This document shows, piece by piece, positions 25,038 through 34,661 of a stretch of DNA of 40,717 nt. The first letter of the stretch is position 1. Each line of letters begins with the position of its first letter. The stretch spans positions 1 through 40,717 of the forward strand of contig CAMRUG010000012.1 of the NCBI GenBank assembly GCA_947053925.1, given 5' to 3'. A model generated the notes under the pieces. The model was not told the DNA's origin and did no database searches. It saw only the letters and a program-made list of their open reading frames with translations. Made by a program: the position numbers and the translations under genes. Origin of the DNA: an uncultured Clostridia bacterium (GTDB lineage: Bacteria; Bacillota; Clostridia; Christensenellales; CAG-314).

Positions 25038-26411
25038 ATGGCAGAAGAAAAAGAAATTTTACTGTCCGTTCAACACCTACAACAGTTTTTCAAAATGGGC
25101 AAGCAGCAATTAAAAGCGGTTAACGATGTAAACTTTGATATCTACAAGGGAGAAGTTTTCGGGCTTGTAGGCGAATCGGGTTGCGGTAAGACAACAACAG
25201 GACGTTCAATTATACGTTTGTACGATATTACGGGCGGTTCGGTGTATTTTGAAGGTCAGCGCATCTGTGCAGGCATCAACACTTATAAAGAAGCGATAAA
25301 GGAAGCGAAAACAAAGGCGAACGAAGAAATAAAATCTCTAATGCAAGAGCCTCAAACGCTCGAACGCGACGAAAAAATCGCCAAGATAAATGCTGATTTA
25401 AACGAATTTATCGTTGTGCAGACGGCGGAAATAAAGGCGGCAAAGCGCGATCACAAATATTGCAATAAGTTTTACGCCGAACAGCAAATGCAACTTGTCC
25501 GTGAAAAGTACGCTCCCTTGATTGCGGCGGCAGGCACAGAAGACGAACAGAAATCGTTGCAAAACGAAATGAAAAAAGAATTGCGTCTTGCTTCGAAAGA
25601 CAGAATTATGAACAAGATGCAAATGATATTCCAAGATCCTATTGCATCGTTAAATCCCCGTATGACGGTGCGCGAAATAATTGCGGAAGGCCTGATTATT
25701 CGCGGTATCCGTGATAAAAAGTATATTGACGAAAAAGTTTACAAAGTTCTGGATTTAGTAGGGCTTGTTCCCGAGCACGCAGGCAGATACCCGCACGAAT
25801 TTTCGGGCGGACAGCGTCAGCGTATCGGTATTGCAAGAGCAATAGTATTAGAGCCGGATATGATTATTGCCGATGAACCTATTTCTGCATTAGACGTTTC
25901 TATACAAGCGCAGGTTATCAACTTGCTTAACGATTTGCGTGATAGGCTAGGTTTGACAATAATGTTCATTGCTCACGACCTGTCTGTCGTCAAGTATTTC
26001 TCCGACCGTATTGCCGTAATGTATTTCGGTAAAATAGTGGAGTTGACTACGAGCGACGAGTTATTTAAGCACCCGTTGCATCCGTATACTAAATCGCTGT
26101 TGTCGGCAATTCCTTTGCCCGATCCGCATTTTGAAAAACAGCGTAAACGTATAACATACAATCCGCTTTCTGCCCATGATTACAGTGAACAGCAACCCTA
26201 TATGCAAGAAATTGTCGACGGACACTTTATCTACTGCAACGATGCGGAATTAGAGCAGTATAAGAAAGAAATAGCCGAGATTGACTCGAAACAAGTTGAA
26301 CAATCAAAGTCCGACAGTACGGAAGAAGTTAAAGCTGCAAAGAAACCAAAATCAAAAAAAGCGGATACGGAGACAAAACCGAAATCTACCGCAAAAAAGA
26401 AAACAAAGTAA
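25038..26411 (+). CDS. Oligopeptide ABC transporter ATPase, OppF-like, with insert and basic tail
   Basis: A 457-residue ABC ATPase. Walker [10 protein letters not shown] (45-53), Q-loop [10 protein letters not shown] (198-207), signature FSGGQRQR, Walker [13 protein letters not shown] and switch IAHDLSVV are intact. An insert of about 100 residues (about 82-187), rich in Lys, Glu and Ala and probably coiled coil, lies between Walker A and the Q-loop. This is a different place from the OppD insert. Usual OppF length is about 320. The protein ends in a tail of about 35 residues rich in Lys, Thr and Ser ([21 protein letters not shown]). It starts one base after the oppD stop, with AAGGAGGT upstream. 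Confidence 0.88.
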   Translation: MAEEKEILLSVQHLQQFFKMGKQQLKAVNDVNFDIYKGEVFGLVGESGCGKTTTGRSIIRLYDITGGSVYFEGQRICAGINTYKEAIKEAKTKANEEIKSLMQEPQTLERDEKIAKINADLNEFIVVQTAEIKAAKRDHKYCNKFYAEQQMQLVREKYAPLIAAAGTEDEQKSLQNEMKKELRLASKDRIMNKMQMIFQDPIASLNPRMTVREIIAEGLIIRGIRDKKYIDEKVYKVLDLVGLVPEHAGRYPHEFSGGQRQRIGIARAIVLEPDMIIADEPISALDVSIQAQVINLLNDLRDRLGLTIMFIAHDLSVVKYFSDRIAVMYFGKIVELTTSDELFKHPLHPYTKSLLSAIPLPDPHFEKQRKRITYNPLSAHDYSEQQPYMQEIVDGHFIYCNDAELEQYKKEIAEIDSKQVEQSKSDSTEEVKAAKKPKSKKADTETKPKSTAKKKTK

Positions 26412-26427
26412 CCGTGTTTGAAAAGTA

Positions 26428-26817
26428 ATGAAAAAAGTGTTAAAATATCTTATACCGATTTTAATTTGTGCTTTAGTAACTGTTTTGATTTTGGTCGGGC
26501 GCGATGCGTTTGTTAAAAGCGGACAAGATTTAATGAAAGATTTGTGCGACGGATTTGCTGTATCCGGAATCGTGATGTTGGGCTTTGGCGTACTGGTTTT
26601 TGCCACTAACGGCGGCACGTTTGATATGTTAGCGTACGGAGCAATCAGATTTTTCAATTTATTTAAAAGAGATTTGACAAAAGTTAAATACCGTACTTTC
26701 TACGAGTATCGACAGGCGCAAAATGAAAAGAAACGCTCCTTTTTGCATCTTATTATTATCGGGGCAGGTTTTTTGATAGTAGGTGTCGTGTTTTTGATTG
26801 TTTACTATCAGTATTAG
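26428..26817 (+). CDS. Small membrane protein, DUF3899-like
   Basis: A 129-residue protein with three hydrophobic helices at about 6-24, 41-62 and 104-126. A central cytoplasmic segment contains NGGTFDMLAYGAIRFFNLF and YRTFYEYRQAQNEKKR. The glycine-phenylalanine-aspartate motif after helix 2 and the YxEYRQ stretch resemble the DUF3899 family of small Firmicutes membrane proteins, function unknown. It follows oppF by 16 bases and precedes the operon terminator, so it is probably cotranscribed with the importer. Its ribosome binding site is weak. Confidence 0.65.
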   Translation: MKKVLKYLIPILICALVTVLILVGRDAFVKSGQDLMKDLCDGFAVSGIVMLGFGVLVFATNGGTFDMLAYGAIRFFNLFKRDLTKVKYRTFYEYRQAQNEKKRSFLHLIIIGAGFLIVGVVFLIVYYQY

Positions 26818-26833
26818 AATATGATTTGTTTTG

Positions 26834-26868
26834 AAATACAGGGAAAAATTTTTCTCCCTGTATTTTTT
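26834..26868 (+). terminator. Terminator of the importer operon
   Basis: AAATACAGGGA pairs with TCCCTGTATTT around a ten-base loop, followed by further T. Confidence 0.88.
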
Positions 26869-26873
26869 ATATA

Positions 26874-26886
26874 GGGGGGGGGTAGC
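26874..26886 (+). repeat. Nine-G homopolymer followed by TAGC, second copy
   Basis: The 13 bases are identical to 6576-6588. Here they sit immediately before the apparent left end of the decayed IS30-like element. Confidence 0.8.
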
Positions 26887-26887
26887 G

Positions 26888-27300
26888 ATTGTACTTTCAA
26901 GTGCAACACCCTGAAATAAAAAAAGAAGTTAATATAAATTTCTGGTATAATTAGTTTACTATAACAAATTCTTGCCAAAGGAGCGTTTATAGGAACAAAT
27001 CATCTTACCATAGAAGAGCGCTGTTGTATACGGGAATTTTACAAAAGGTAAAAGTTACTGAGGAATTGAAATATTAGCAGGTGGAAGTGCAAGTACCATT
27101 GTTTGAGAAGTAATATGAAACAAATCTTTTATGAACTGCAAAACCGCTTACTATCCTCATATTGCATAAGAGAAATATCTTTTACGCCATTCGTTCTGCC
27201 TCGGGGGAATTTAACAAGAAATAATATTCACACATTTATGCAATATTTGTCAAAAATAATATGGGTACAAAATAGTAAAAAAACGACAAAAAATTTAAAA
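26888..27300 (+). mobile_element. Decayed IS30-family element
   Basis: A broken transposase N-terminus can be read across frames. NHLTIEERCCIREFYK is at about 26995-27042. After a frameshift come KGKSY, a stop, GIEILAGGSASTIV, a stop and EVI up to about 27115. This matches the IS30 helix-turn-helix pattern HLTIEER...GKSYREIAEILGRSASTISREI. A further piece around 27130-27200 has YYPHIA and EKYLLRHSFCL in one frame. The left end may be the stretch containing AAGTGCAACACC near 26900; IS30 ends often contain GTGCAAC. No matching right end is found, so the element is truncated and cannot move. Confidence 0.65.
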
Positions 27301-27318
27301 TTTATTTGTTTAAATTGT

Positions 27319-27348
27319 TTGACAGTATATTGACTGCTATGTTAAAAT
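27319..27348 (+). promoter_or_regulatory. Promoter of the S10-spc ribosomal operon
   Basis: A consensus TTGACA at 27319-27324, an 18-base spacer ending in TGT, and TAAAAT at 27343-27348 (extended -10). The start would be near 27355. The promoter lies just beyond the decayed insertion element. Confidence 0.75.
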
Positions 27349-27354
27349 AGTTAA

Positions 27355-27607
27355 GCTGCGTAGTAGGGGCTGACGCGCAAGGTTACTGAGAAAACAGAAA
27401 ACTTGTAGCCGACCCAGTAATCCCGAGAGGATTGCGACCGAACAATTTTAAGCAGTATCAGGCGTTAAGTGATGTGCAAAATCAAACTGACGCAGATATT
27501 TGTAGGCAAATTTTTATTTGCTTTATTAAAAGCCGCAGCGTGAAACACACGGAAGTGTTGTCATCACTTGAAAGTTCGGACGAATAAAACAGAAAAGGAG
27601 CAACATT
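27355..27607 (+). promoter_or_regulatory. Structured leader of the S10 operon
   Basis: About 250 untranslated bases lie before rpsJ. GGCT (27368-27371) can pair with AGCC (27407-27410), and GGTTACTG (27381-27388) with CAGTAATC (27415-27422). These pairings cross, giving a possible pseudoknot. AATCC (27419-27423) can instead pair with GGATT (27429-27433) around CGAGA, so the two states compete. Further on, AAGTGATG (27467-27474) pairs with CATCACTT (27562-27569), enclosing GCAAAT/ATTTGC (27506-27521). Ribosomal protein binding, for example by L4 as in enterobacteria, is a possibility, not shown. Confidence 0.55.
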
Positions 27608-27916
27608 ATGGCAAATCAAAGAATCAGAATCAAACTTAAATCTTACGACCACAACTTGGTAGACCTTGCTTGTTCTAAGATTGTAGATGCCGCAGTCAAG
27701 ATGGGCAGTAAAGTTTCGGGACCTATTCCTCTTCCTACCGAAAAGGAAATAGTAACGGTATTGCGCGCTACGCACAAATATAAGGATGCACGCGAGCAAT
27801 TCGAACTCCGCACATACAAACGTCTTATAGATATCTACAGTCCAAATGCTAAGACAATAGACAGTCTTACCAAACTGGATTTACCTGCCGGTATCGACGT
27901 AAAGATTAAATTATAA
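27608..27916 (+). CDS. rpsJ: Ribosomal protein S10
   Basis: A 102-residue 30S head protein, also the NusE transcription factor. The start motif [14 protein letters not shown] and the later [19 protein letters not shown] are family-typical, and the length is normal. It is the first gene of the operon, with AAGGAG at 27595-27600. It follows a long structured leader, so control of the whole ribosomal cluster is likely exerted upstream of it. Confidence 0.98.
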   Translation: MANQRIRIKLKSYDHNLVDLACSKIVDAAVKMGSKVSGPIPLPTEKEIVTVLRATHKYKDAREQFELRTYKRLIDIYSPNAKTIDSLTKLDLPAGIDVKIKL

Positions 27917-27947
27917 TATTGAATATATTTGGAGGTGAACTTTATCT

Positions 27948-28574
27948 ATGAATAAAGCAATCATTGGTAAAAAATTAGGAATGACGCAAGTGTTCCTTGC
28001 CGACGGAACAATGGTTCCCGTAACGGTAATTCAAGCAGGACCTTGCACTGTTACTCAAAAGAAGACGGTTGAACGCGACGGTTACGAAGCAATTCAACTC
28101 GGATTTGAAAACGTTGCAGAGAGAAAGCTCAACAAGCCCGAACTCGGACATTTAAAAGCTAGCGGTGCAACCGTTAAGCACTTGCACGAATTCAAACTCG
28201 AAGGTTCTGCCCTTGAGGTTGGCGGAAAAGTAGAATGCGACGTATTTCAAGCGGGCGAATTTGTAGACGTAACAGGCACGTCGAAAGGACACGGTTTTTC
28301 TGGCGTTATTAAACGTTGGAATCAACACAGACTTAAAGAAACCCACGGCGTAGGCCCTGTACACAGAGAAGTCGGTTCTATGGGACCTATCAGTAGTCCT
28401 TCGCGTGTAATGCCTGGCAAGAATCTTCCCGGACACTACGGTGTTGAACAAGTTACCGTATTAAATCTCTCAGTAGTAAAAGTCGACAAAGAGAAAGGCG
28501 TGCTTCTCGTAAAAGGTGCTGTTCCCGGAGCGAAGAACAGTATTGTTTACGTCCGCAACGCCGTAAAGAAATAA
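27948..28574 (+). CDS. rplC: Ribosomal protein L3
   Basis: A 208-residue 50S protein that helps start assembly near the peptidyl transferase centre. It begins MNKAIIGKKLGMTQVF and contains the conserved GTSKGHGFSGVIKRW and SSPSRVMPGKNLPGHYG, including the glutamine/histidine-rich loop that reaches the active site. The length is normal. GGAGGTG lies about ten bases before the ATG, slightly further than usual. It is second in the operon, 31 bases after rpsJ. Confidence 0.98.
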   Translation: MNKAIIGKKLGMTQVFLADGTMVPVTVIQAGPCTVTQKKTVERDGYEAIQLGFENVAERKLNKPELGHLKASGATVKHLHEFKLEGSALEVGGKVECDVFQAGEFVDVTGTSKGHGFSGVIKRWNQHRLKETHGVGPVHREVGSMGPISSPSRVMPGKNLPGHYGVEQVTVLNLSVVKVDKEKGVLLVKGAVPGAKNSIVYVRNAVKK

Positions 28575-28594
28575 GGTGAAAGGAGTACAAAGCA

Positions 28595-29218
28595 ATGAAA
28601 GTTAAAGTTTATAATACTAAAGCTGCGGAAGTCGGTCAAATCGAACTTGCCGATGCGGTGTTTAATTGCGAATATAACGAGGCTCTTATTCATCAGGCAG
28701 TCGTAGCTTACCAAGCAAACCAAAGACAAGGTACAAAATCAACTCTTACGCGCACGGAAGTACGCGGAGGAGGCGCAAAGCCTTGGCGTCAAAAAGGAAC
28801 AGGCAGAGCCAGACAAGGTTCTATTCGCGCTCCGCAATGGATTAAGGGCGGCGTGGTGTTTGCTCCCAAACCGAGAGATTTCTCTAAGAAAATCAACAAG
28901 AAAATGAAGTCGCAAGCGTTCCGTAGCGCAATCAGTTATAAGATTGCAAATAACGAATTGGTAATTGTTGACTCATTAACGTTAGACGCTCCTAAGACGA
29001 AACTTATGGCGGAAATTCTTAAAAACTTTAAGTTTGACAAGAGAACGCTCGTACTGGTTTCCGGAGACAGCACGAATGTTGTAAGAGCCGGCGCTAACAT
29101 CGAAAAGTTAACGGTTACGGATGCTGCTCTTGCAAACATATATCAGCTTGTTTCTAACGTTGCAATTATTGCGACAAAGGACGCAATCAAGAAAATTGAG
29201 GAGGCATATTCGCTATGA
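28595..29218 (+). CDS. rplD: Ribosomal protein L4
   Basis: A 207-residue 50S exit-tunnel protein. The conserved tunnel loop region [22 protein letters not shown] and the following [19 protein letters not shown] are present. The length matches Firmicutes L4. In enterobacteria L4 represses its own operon through the S10 leader; whether it does so here is unknown. Its stop overlaps the rplW start by four bases (ATGA), indicating coupled translation. Confidence 0.98.
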   Translation: MKVKVYNTKAAEVGQIELADAVFNCEYNEALIHQAVVAYQANQRQGTKSTLTRTEVRGGGAKPWRQKGTGRARQGSIRAPQWIKGGVVFAPKPRDFSKKINKKMKSQAFRSAISYKIANNELVIVDSLTLDAPKTKLMAEILKNFKFDKRTLVLVSGDSTNVVRAGANIEKLTVTDAALANIYQLVSNVAIIATKDAIKKIEEAYSL

Positions 29219-29505
29219 ATTCCTACGATATAATTAAACGTCCCGTACTTACGGAAAAAAGTTATGCCGGAATTCCTGCTAAAACTTATACTTTTGAAGT
29301 AGTTAAGTCTGCTAATAAGGTGGAAATCAAGAAAGCGGTAGAAGAAATATTCGGCGTCAAAGTAGAATCTATCACAACAGCTATCGTAAAGGGTAAGCTT
29401 AAAAGACAAGGCAGAACGCAAGGTCATACTCCTGATTGGAAAAAAGCGACAGTACGCTTGACCGCAGACAGCAAGGCTATAGAGTTCTTTGAAAGCTTGT
29501 CCTAA
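29215..29505 (+). CDS. rplW: Ribosomal protein L23
   Basis: A 96-residue 50S protein at the exit-tunnel rim, the docking site for trigger factor and signal recognition particle. It shows the family start [14 protein letters not shown] and the [25 protein letters not shown] segment. The length is normal. It overlaps rplD by ATGA. Confidence 0.97.
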   Translation: MNSYDIIKRPVLTEKSYAGIPAKTYTFEVVKSANKVEIKKAVEEIFGVKVESITTAIVKGKLKRQGRTQGHTPDWKKATVRLTADSKAIEFFESLS

Positions 29506-29523
29506 TAGACGGAGGAAAGAAAA

Positions 29524-30348
29524 ATGGCTATAAAGAAATATAAACCTACTTCTCCCGCGCGTCGTTTTATGTCAGTATCGACGTACGAAGAGATTACGAC
29601 GACAACTCCGGAAAAGAGCCTGTTGGCGACAAATAAAAAGACCGGCGGAAGAAACTCTACCGGCAGAATCACTGTAAGACATATCGGCGGCGGCAACAGA
29701 GTTAAGTACAGAATTATCGATTTTAAACGTGATAAAGCCGTTCCTGCAAAAGTTGCCACAATCGAATATGACCCCAACCGTACGGCTAACATCGCATTGC
29801 TCCATTACTTGGACGGCGAAAAGAGATACATTCTCGCGCCTGTAGGACTTAATGTCGGAGATACCGTAGTGGCTAGTCCCGACGCAGATATTAAAGTCGG
29901 CAACAATTTGCCGCTTGAAAATATCCCCGTAGGTACGATAGTTCACAATATCGAAATGAATCCCGGTAAGGGCGGACAAATCGCGCGTTCGGCAGGTATT
30001 TTCGCTCAACTTATGGCTAAGGAAGGTAAGTATGCGACAATCCGTATGCCCAGCGGCGAAATGAGATTGATACTTTTGAAGTGTCATGCGACAATCGGTC
30101 AGGTCGGCAATCTCGACCACGAAATCGTTTCGCTCGGTAAGGCGGGCAAAAAACGTCATATGGGCGTCAGACCTACTGTTCGCGGTAGCGTAATGAACCC
30201 CTGCGACCACCCCCACGGCGGCGGCGAAGGCAAATCTCCCGTCGGACGTCCCGGACCTGTTACTCCTTGGGGCAAACCGGCTTTGGGATATAAGACAAGA
30301 AAGAAGAAAAAGGCTTCCAGCAAATTTATTGTGAAGCGTGTTAACTAA
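29524..30348 (+). CDS. rplB: Ribosomal protein L2
   Basis: A 274-residue core 50S protein needed for subunit joining and peptidyl transfer. Family marks include [12 protein letters not shown] at the start, the RNA-binding [17 protein letters not shown], and the C-terminal [18 protein letters not shown], which contains the conserved His implicated in activity. The length is normal, with a GGAGG site before ATG. Confidence 0.98.
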   Translation: MAIKKYKPTSPARRFMSVSTYEEITTTTPEKSLLATNKKTGGRNSTGRITVRHIGGGNRVKYRIIDFKRDKAVPAKVATIEYDPNRTANIALLHYLDGEKRYILAPVGLNVGDTVVASPDADIKVGNNLPLENIPVGTIVHNIEMNPGKGGQIARSAGIFAQLMAKEGKYATIRMPSGEMRLILLKCHATIGQVGNLDHEIVSLGKAGKKRHMGVRPTVRGSVMNPCDHPHGGGEGKSPVGRPGPVTPWGKPALGYKTRKKKKASSKFIVKRVN

Positions 30349-30362
30349 TCGGAGGAAAAACA

Positions 30363-30641
30363 ATGAGTAGATCGGTTAAAAAAGGACCTTATGTTCAACC
30401 CGTTCTTTTAAAGAGAATTAAGGAAATGAACGAAAAAGGCGAAAAGAAAGTTTTAAAAACGTGGTCAAGAAGTTCTACAATCTTCCCCGATTTCGTAGGA
30501 CACACAATAGCGGTACATGACGGCAAAAAGCACGTTCCCGTATATATCACCGAAGATATGGTCGGTTTGAAGTTGGGCGAATTTGCTCCTACGAGAACGT
30601 TTAAAGGACACGCGGGAAGCAAAACCGCCGGCGGTAGATAG
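30363..30641 (+). CDS. rpsS: Ribosomal protein S19
   Basis: A 92-residue 30S head protein paired with S13. It begins [19 protein letters not shown] and contains [29 protein letters not shown] and a glycine-rich basic end ([13 protein letters not shown]). The length is normal, with GGAGG upstream. Confidence 0.98.
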   Translation: MSRSVKKGPYVQPVLLKRIKEMNEKGEKKVLKTWSRSSTIFPDFVGHTIAVHDGKKHVPVYITEDMVGLKLGEFAPTRTFKGHAGSKTAGGR

Positions 30642-30652
30642 GAGGAATTGAA

Positions 30653-31039
30653 ATGGCTACAAGAAGTAAAGCGAAAGCCCTTGTGCGTAAGGAAAACAAA
30701 GACAGACGCCCCAAGGCAATAGCGAAGTACATTCGTATTTCTCCGTCCAAAGTTCAAATCGTTTTGGATTTAATCCGCGGTAAGGACTATAAAGACGCTG
30801 TCGCTATTTTGAAAACAACGGCAAAAGCCGCTTCGGAACCCGTACTTAAATGTATGAATTCCGCAGCCGCTAACGCAGAAGTAAATCTTGGTATGAACAA
30901 AGACGCGCTCTATGTTGCAGAATGTTTTGCAGACCAAGGACCTACGCTCAAAAGAATGCAACCTGTTTCTCGCGGTAGAGGTTACCGTATCTTGAAGAGA
31001 ACGAGCCACATTACTGTTATTATGGACGAGAGAGCGTAA
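30653..31039 (+). CDS. rplV: Ribosomal protein L22
   Basis: A 128-residue exit-tunnel protein whose beta-hairpin lines the constriction. Conserved parts include [37 protein letters not shown] and the hairpin [19 protein letters not shown]. It is slightly longer at the N-terminus than many homologues. TAGGAGGA lies before the ATG. Confidence 0.98.
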   Translation: MATRSKAKALVRKENKDRRPKAIAKYIRISPSKVQIVLDLIRGKDYKDAVAILKTTAKAASEPVLKCMNSAAANAEVNLGMNKDALYVAECFADQGPTLKRMQPVSRGRGYRILKRTSHITVIMDERA

Positions 31040-31055
31040 AGGGAGGAAAGATTTT

Positions 31056-31724
31056 ATGGGACAAAAAGTTAATCCACACGGACTAAGAGTAGGCGTAATT
31101 CAAGATTGGAACGCTAAATGGATAGCGGACAAAAAGGATTTTGCCAAGTTTATTAAAGAAGACGATAAGATCAGAACTTTCTTAAAGAAAAAGTATTATC
31201 AATCCAGCATCAGCAAAATCATTATCGAAAGAAGCGAGGGTAAAGTTATCGTAGATATACATACGGGACGTCCCGGAGTTTTGATCGGCAAAGCAGGTGC
31301 AGGCGCGGAAGAAATAAAAACGGAAATTCAAAAAATGGTTGGCGACAAGGCGGTAACGCTCAACATTATAGAAGTTAAACGTCCCGATATGGACGCGCAA
31401 CTTGTAGCAGAAGCTATTGCAGCACAACTTGAAAAACGTGTTTCTTTCCGTAGAGCTATGCGTCAATGTATGGGCAGAGCAACCCGTTCGGGTGCTAAAG
31501 GTATCAAGACAATGGTATCCGGTCGTCTTGACGGCGCTGAAATTGCAAGATGCGAACAATATCACGAAGGCAGTATTCCCCTTCATACTTTAAGAGCAGA
31601 TATAGACTACGGATTTGCGCAAGCATTGACTACGTTCGGTATTATCGGCGTTAAAGTTTGGGTATACAGAGGCGAAATACTTCCTAAAAAGAAAAAGACT
31701 GTTAAAAGGGAGGTAACCGAATAA
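31056..31724 (+). CDS. rpsC: Ribosomal protein S3
   Basis: A 222-residue 30S protein at the mRNA entry channel. It has [15 protein letters not shown] at the start, the KH-domain loop [13 protein letters not shown], and the C-terminal [31 protein letters not shown]. The length is normal. Its TAA stop shares one base with the rplP ATG (TAATG). Confidence 0.98.
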   Translation: MGQKVNPHGLRVGVIQDWNAKWIADKKDFAKFIKEDDKIRTFLKKKYYQSSISKIIIERSEGKVIVDIHTGRPGVLIGKAGAGAEEIKTEIQKMVGDKAVTLNIIEVKRPDMDAQLVAEAIAAQLEKRVSFRRAMRQCMGRATRSGAKGIKTMVSGRLDGAEIARCEQYHEGSIPLHTLRADIDYGFAQALTTFGIIGVKVWVYRGEILPKKKKTVKREVTE

Positions 31725-32158
31725 TGTTAATTCCTAAAAGAGTTAAACACCGCCGTCAATTCCGCGGAAGAATGAAGGGCACAGCACATAGAGGCAACAA
31801 GGTTGCTTACGGTGAATACGGTCTTCAAGCGGCGCAATGCGGTTGGATCAAATCTAACCAAATAGAAGCGGCGCGTGTAGCGATGACGCGTTTTATAAAG
31901 CGTGGCGGTAAAGTTTGGGTAAACATCTTCCCTGATAAACCCGTTTCGCAAAAGCCTATCGGAATCAGAATGGGTTCCGGTAAAGGCGCTCCCGAATACT
32001 GGGTGGCAGTAGTTAAACCGGGCAGAGTAATGTTCGAAATGTCGGGCGTTTCCGAAGAAATCGCTCGCGAGGCATTGCGTCTTGCCAGCCACAAATTGCC
32101 TGTAAAGTGCAAATTTGTGAAGAGAGTCGATGAGGTGAATGCAGATGAAAGCAAGTAA
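31724..32158 (+). CDS. rplP: Ribosomal protein L16
   Basis: A 144-residue 50S protein near the A-site tRNA elbow. It starts [19 protein letters not shown] and contains [25 protein letters not shown] and [23 protein letters not shown]. The length is normal. It overlaps rpsC by one base and rpmC by 14 bases. Confidence 0.98.
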   Translation: MLIPKRVKHRRQFRGRMKGTAHRGNKVAYGEYGLQAAQCGWIKSNQIEAARVAMTRFIKRGGKVWVNIFPDKPVSQKPIGIRMGSGKGAPEYWVAVVKPGRVMFEMSGVSEEIAREALRLASHKLPVKCKFVKRVDEVNADESK

Positions 32159-32363
32159 CATTCGTGAAATGAATAATGAAGAATTGCAAGCGAAACTTGC
32201 CGATTTGAAAAAGGAGTTGTTTAACTTGCGTTTATCTCACGCAACTGGACAATTGACAAATCCTCTTGCATTGAATAACGTTAAGAAAGACATTGCAAGA
32301 ATTAAAACTGTTCTCCGTCAAAGAGAACAAGCCGCAACCAGCGTTGGCGGAGGTAAACAATAA
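32145..32363 (+). CDS. rpmC: Ribosomal protein L29
   Basis: A 72-residue helical 50S protein at the exit tunnel. I chose ATG 32145 over the in-frame ATG six bases earlier because GAGGTG ends at a better distance and [10 protein letters not shown] is the family start. The core [18 protein letters not shown] and [12 protein letters not shown] is standard. It overlaps rplP by 14 bases and shares one base with rpsQ (TAATG). Confidence 0.96.
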   Translation: MKASNIREMNNEELQAKLADLKKELFNLRLSHATGQLTNPLALNNVKKDIARIKTVLRQREQAATSVGGGKQ

Positions 32364-32617
32364 TGGAAAGAAATAGCAGAAAAGAAAGAGTCGGCATTGT
32401 TGTTTCGGACAAAATGGACAAAACAATAGTAGTTGCCGTCGTAAATAAATACAAGCACCCTCTTTACAAAAAGACGGTGTCGACAACTAAAAAATATAAG
32501 GCTCACGACGAAGAAAACGTTTGCGGCATCGGTGATACCGTAAGAATCGTTGAAACGAGAAAATTGTCTAAAGACAAGAATTGGCGTTTGCTTGAAATCG
32601 TCGAAAAGGCTAAGTAG
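32363..32617 (+). CDS. rpsQ: Ribosomal protein S17
   Basis: An 84-residue OB-fold 30S protein. It starts [22 protein letters not shown] and contains [19 protein letters not shown] and [20 protein letters not shown], all typical. It is coupled to rpmC by TAATG. Confidence 0.97.
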   Translation: MERNSRKERVGIVVSDKMDKTIVVAVVNKYKHPLYKKTVSTTKKYKAHDEENVCGIGDTVRIVETRKLSKDKNWRLLEIVEKAK

Positions 32618-32629
32618 GAGGAAAGCACA

Positions 32630-32998
32630 ATGATTCAACCACAATCAAGACTTAAAGCTGCCGACAACAGCGGCGCAAAAGAACTTATGTGCATAAGAGT
32701 CCTTGGCGGGTCTTTCCGTAAGTTTGGTAACATTGGCGATGTAATCGTCGCGTCGGTTAAGAGCGCGAACCCCGGCGGCGTTGTTAAAAAAGGCGACGTT
32801 GTTAAGGCGGTAATTGTAAGAAGCGCTTACGGCGTTAACAGAAAAGACGGAACGCACATTCGTTTCGACGACAACGCGGCGGTAATTATCGACGCGCAAA
32901 AGCAACCCAAAGGCACGCGTATTTTCGGGCCTGTAGCCAGAGAACTTCGTGAGAAAGATTATATGAAAATCGTTTCTCTCGCGCCTGAAGTGCTGTAA
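32630..32998 (+). CDS. rplN: Ribosomal protein L14
   Basis: A 122-residue protein at the subunit interface. It begins [27 protein letters not shown] and ends [25 protein letters not shown], both typical, and the length is exact. AGGAGG lies before the ATG. Confidence 0.98.
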   Translation: MIQPQSRLKAADNSGAKELMCIRVLGGSFRKFGNIGDVIVASVKSANPGGVVKKGDVVKAVIVRSAYGVNRKDGTHIRFDDNAAVIIDAQKQPKGTRIFGPVARELREKDYMKIVSLAPEVL

Positions 32999-33013
32999 AA
33001 GGAGGAGACGTAA

Positions 33014-33445
33014 ATGGCAAGTATGAATGTAAGGTCCGGTGATACCGTCGAAATAATTGTCGGAGGAGTAGAAGACTACGGCAAAAGAGGCAAAGTCATC
33101 GTAGCCGATCCCAAAACGGGAAGAGTAATCGTTGAAAATCTCAATTTGGTTACAAAACACAAGAAACCACGTTCAGCGCAAGAGCAGGGCGGTAAAGTCG
33201 AAAGACCCCGCGCAATAGATGTAAGTAACGTAATGCTCGTTTGCCCTAAATGCGGAAAAACAACCCGCGTAGCGCACGTTCTCGGAGAACACGGCAAATA
33301 TGTAAGAAGTTGCAAAAAATGCGGCGCGAAAATCGACGTGAAAGAAGAAAAGAAGCAAGTTAAAAAGACAACGAAAACCGCTTCTAAATCTTCAACAAAA
33401 AAATCGACAAAAACAACCGATAAAGCGGTTGCTACCGAAGAATAA
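33014..33445 (+). CDS. rplX: Ribosomal protein L24 with basic C-terminal tail
   Basis: A 143-residue 50S assembly initiator. The N-terminal KOW region ([22 protein letters not shown]) is followed by a zinc-ribbon-like CPKC (77-80) and CKKC (100-103), as in many bacterial L24 proteins. Usual length is about 100-105. The extra 35 residues form a Lys/Thr/Ser-rich tail ([21 protein letters not shown]) with a short acidic end, similar in composition to the tail of OppF and the head of L30 in this window. Confidence 0.97.
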   Translation: MASMNVRSGDTVEIIVGGVEDYGKRGKVIVADPKTGRVIVENLNLVTKHKKPRSAQEQGGKVERPRAIDVSNVMLVCPKCGKTTRVAHVLGEHGKYVRSCKKCGAKIDVKEEKKQVKKTTKTASKSSTKKSTKTTDKAVATEE

Positions 33446-33459
33446 TAAGGAGGAACAAA

Positions 33460-34038
33460 ATGGCTACAAAGAAAACCGCTGAAACAAGCGTAAAACCGGT
33501 TGAATGTAGATTGAAGGCATTGTATAAAGAAACAGTTGTTCCTCAACTCATTAAAGAATTCGGTTATAAAAATATTAACGAAGTTCCGCGTTTAGAGAAA
33601 ATTGTTTTAAATGCAGGACTTGGCGACGTGAAAGACAATTCAAAATCTTTCCAACTTGCAGTTGAAGAACTGAAAGCTATTTCCGGACAAAAACCGTTGG
33701 TTACTAACAGTAAACTGTCTGTTGCTAACTTTAAGGTAAGAAAGGGAATGGCTGTAGGCGCGAAAGTTACCTTGCGCCGTGAACGTATGTATGCGTTTAT
33801 GGACAAGCTTGTAAGCATTGCCCTTCCCCGTGTACGCGACTTCCGCGGAGTTAACACTAATTTTGACGGACGCGGAAACTACACGTTGGGAATACGCGAA
33901 CAACTCATTTTCCCCGAAATCGTTTACGACCAAGTGGAAAAGACAAGAGGCTTTGACGTAACTTTTGTTACTACGGCAAAGACTGACGCTGAAGGAAAAG
34001 CATTGCTCAAATATTTGGGAATGCCTTTCAAGGCTTAG
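33460..34038 (+). CDS. rplE: Ribosomal protein L5
   Basis: A 192-residue protein of the 5S rRNA complex and the contact with P-site tRNA. It has [20 protein letters not shown], then [10 protein letters not shown] and VKDNSKSF, and ends with [23 protein letters not shown]. About 12 extra basic residues precede the usual start. GGAGG lies before the ATG, supporting this longer form. Confidence 0.97.
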   Translation: MATKKTAETSVKPVECRLKALYKETVVPQLIKEFGYKNINEVPRLEKIVLNAGLGDVKDNSKSFQLAVEELKAISGQKPLVTNSKLSVANFKVRKGMAVGAKVTLRRERMYAFMDKLVSIALPRVRDFRGVNTNFDGRGNYTLGIREQLIFPEIVYDQVEKTRGFDVTFVTTAKTDAEGKALLKYLGMPFKA

Positions 34039-34051
34039 TCGGAGGTGCAAT

Positions 34052-34237
34052 ATGGCAAAAAAATCTATGATAAATAAACAACAAAGAACACCCAAGTATT
34101 CCACTCGCGGATATACTCGTTGTTCTATCTGCGGACGTCCGCACTCTGTTTTGAGAAAATACGGAATTTGCAGAATTTGCTTCAGAGAAAAAGCGTACAA
34201 GGGCGAAATCCCCGGCGTTAAAAAAGCAAGTTGGTAA
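34052..34237 (+). CDS. rpsN: Ribosomal protein S14, zinc-binding short form
   Basis: A 61-residue type-Z S14. The start at 34052 is fixed by GGAGGTG and the family beginning [12 protein letters not shown]. Two CxxC pairs (CSIC and CRIC) bind zinc. The frame is open further upstream inside rplE, but that part is not S14. The short zinc form is typical of Firmicutes and many other Gram-positives. Confidence 0.98.
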   Translation: MAKKSMINKQQRTPKYSTRGYTRCSICGRPHSVLRKYGICRICFREKAYKGEIPGVKKASW

Positions 34238-34251
34238 AGGAGGAAATACAA

Positions 34252-34650
34252 ATGGTTGTTACAGATCCTATTGCTGATATGCTAACTCGTATCAGAAATG
34301 CTATCACAGCAAAACACGCCGACGTAGAAATTCCCGCTTCTAAAACGAAAAAAGCAATTTTAGATATTTTAGTGGCAGAAGGATATATAGCAGGATACGA
34401 AGTAATCGAAAAGGAATTGCAAGATTCTTTGAAAGTTACTTTGAAGTACGGTTATAAAGGCGAAAAAGTAATTACCGGTTTAAGACGTATATCTAAACCC
34501 GGTTTGAGAGTTTACGCTAAGAGCGAAGAACTTCCCAAAGTTTTAAACGGATTGGGAATTGCAATTGTGTCCACAAGCAAGGGCATTATGACTGATAAGC
34601 AGGCTCGCGGTCAAAATCTTGGCGGCGAAGTAATCGCTTACGTTTGGTAG
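34252..34650 (+). CDS. rpsH: Ribosomal protein S8
   Basis: A 132-residue 30S protein binding helix 21 of 16S rRNA. The ATG at 34252 follows AAGGAGG and gives the usual [16 protein letters not shown] start. The end [26 protein letters not shown] is typical. In enterobacteria S8 regulates the spc operon; no equivalent site is obvious here. Confidence 0.98.
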   Translation: MVVTDPIADMLTRIRNAITAKHADVEIPASKTKKAILDILVAEGYIAGYEVIEKELQDSLKVTLKYGYKGEKVITGLRRISKPGLRVYAKSEELPKVLNGLGIAIVSTSKGIMTDKQARGQNLGGEVIAYVW

Positions 34651-34661
34651 GAGGTAGGAAA

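Noticed and set aside
27103..27333. A 76-residue plus-strand reading frame before the S10 promoter
   Set aside because: It lies inside the decayed IS30-like element, other frames show transposase pieces, and its end covers the TTGACA of the ribosomal promoter.
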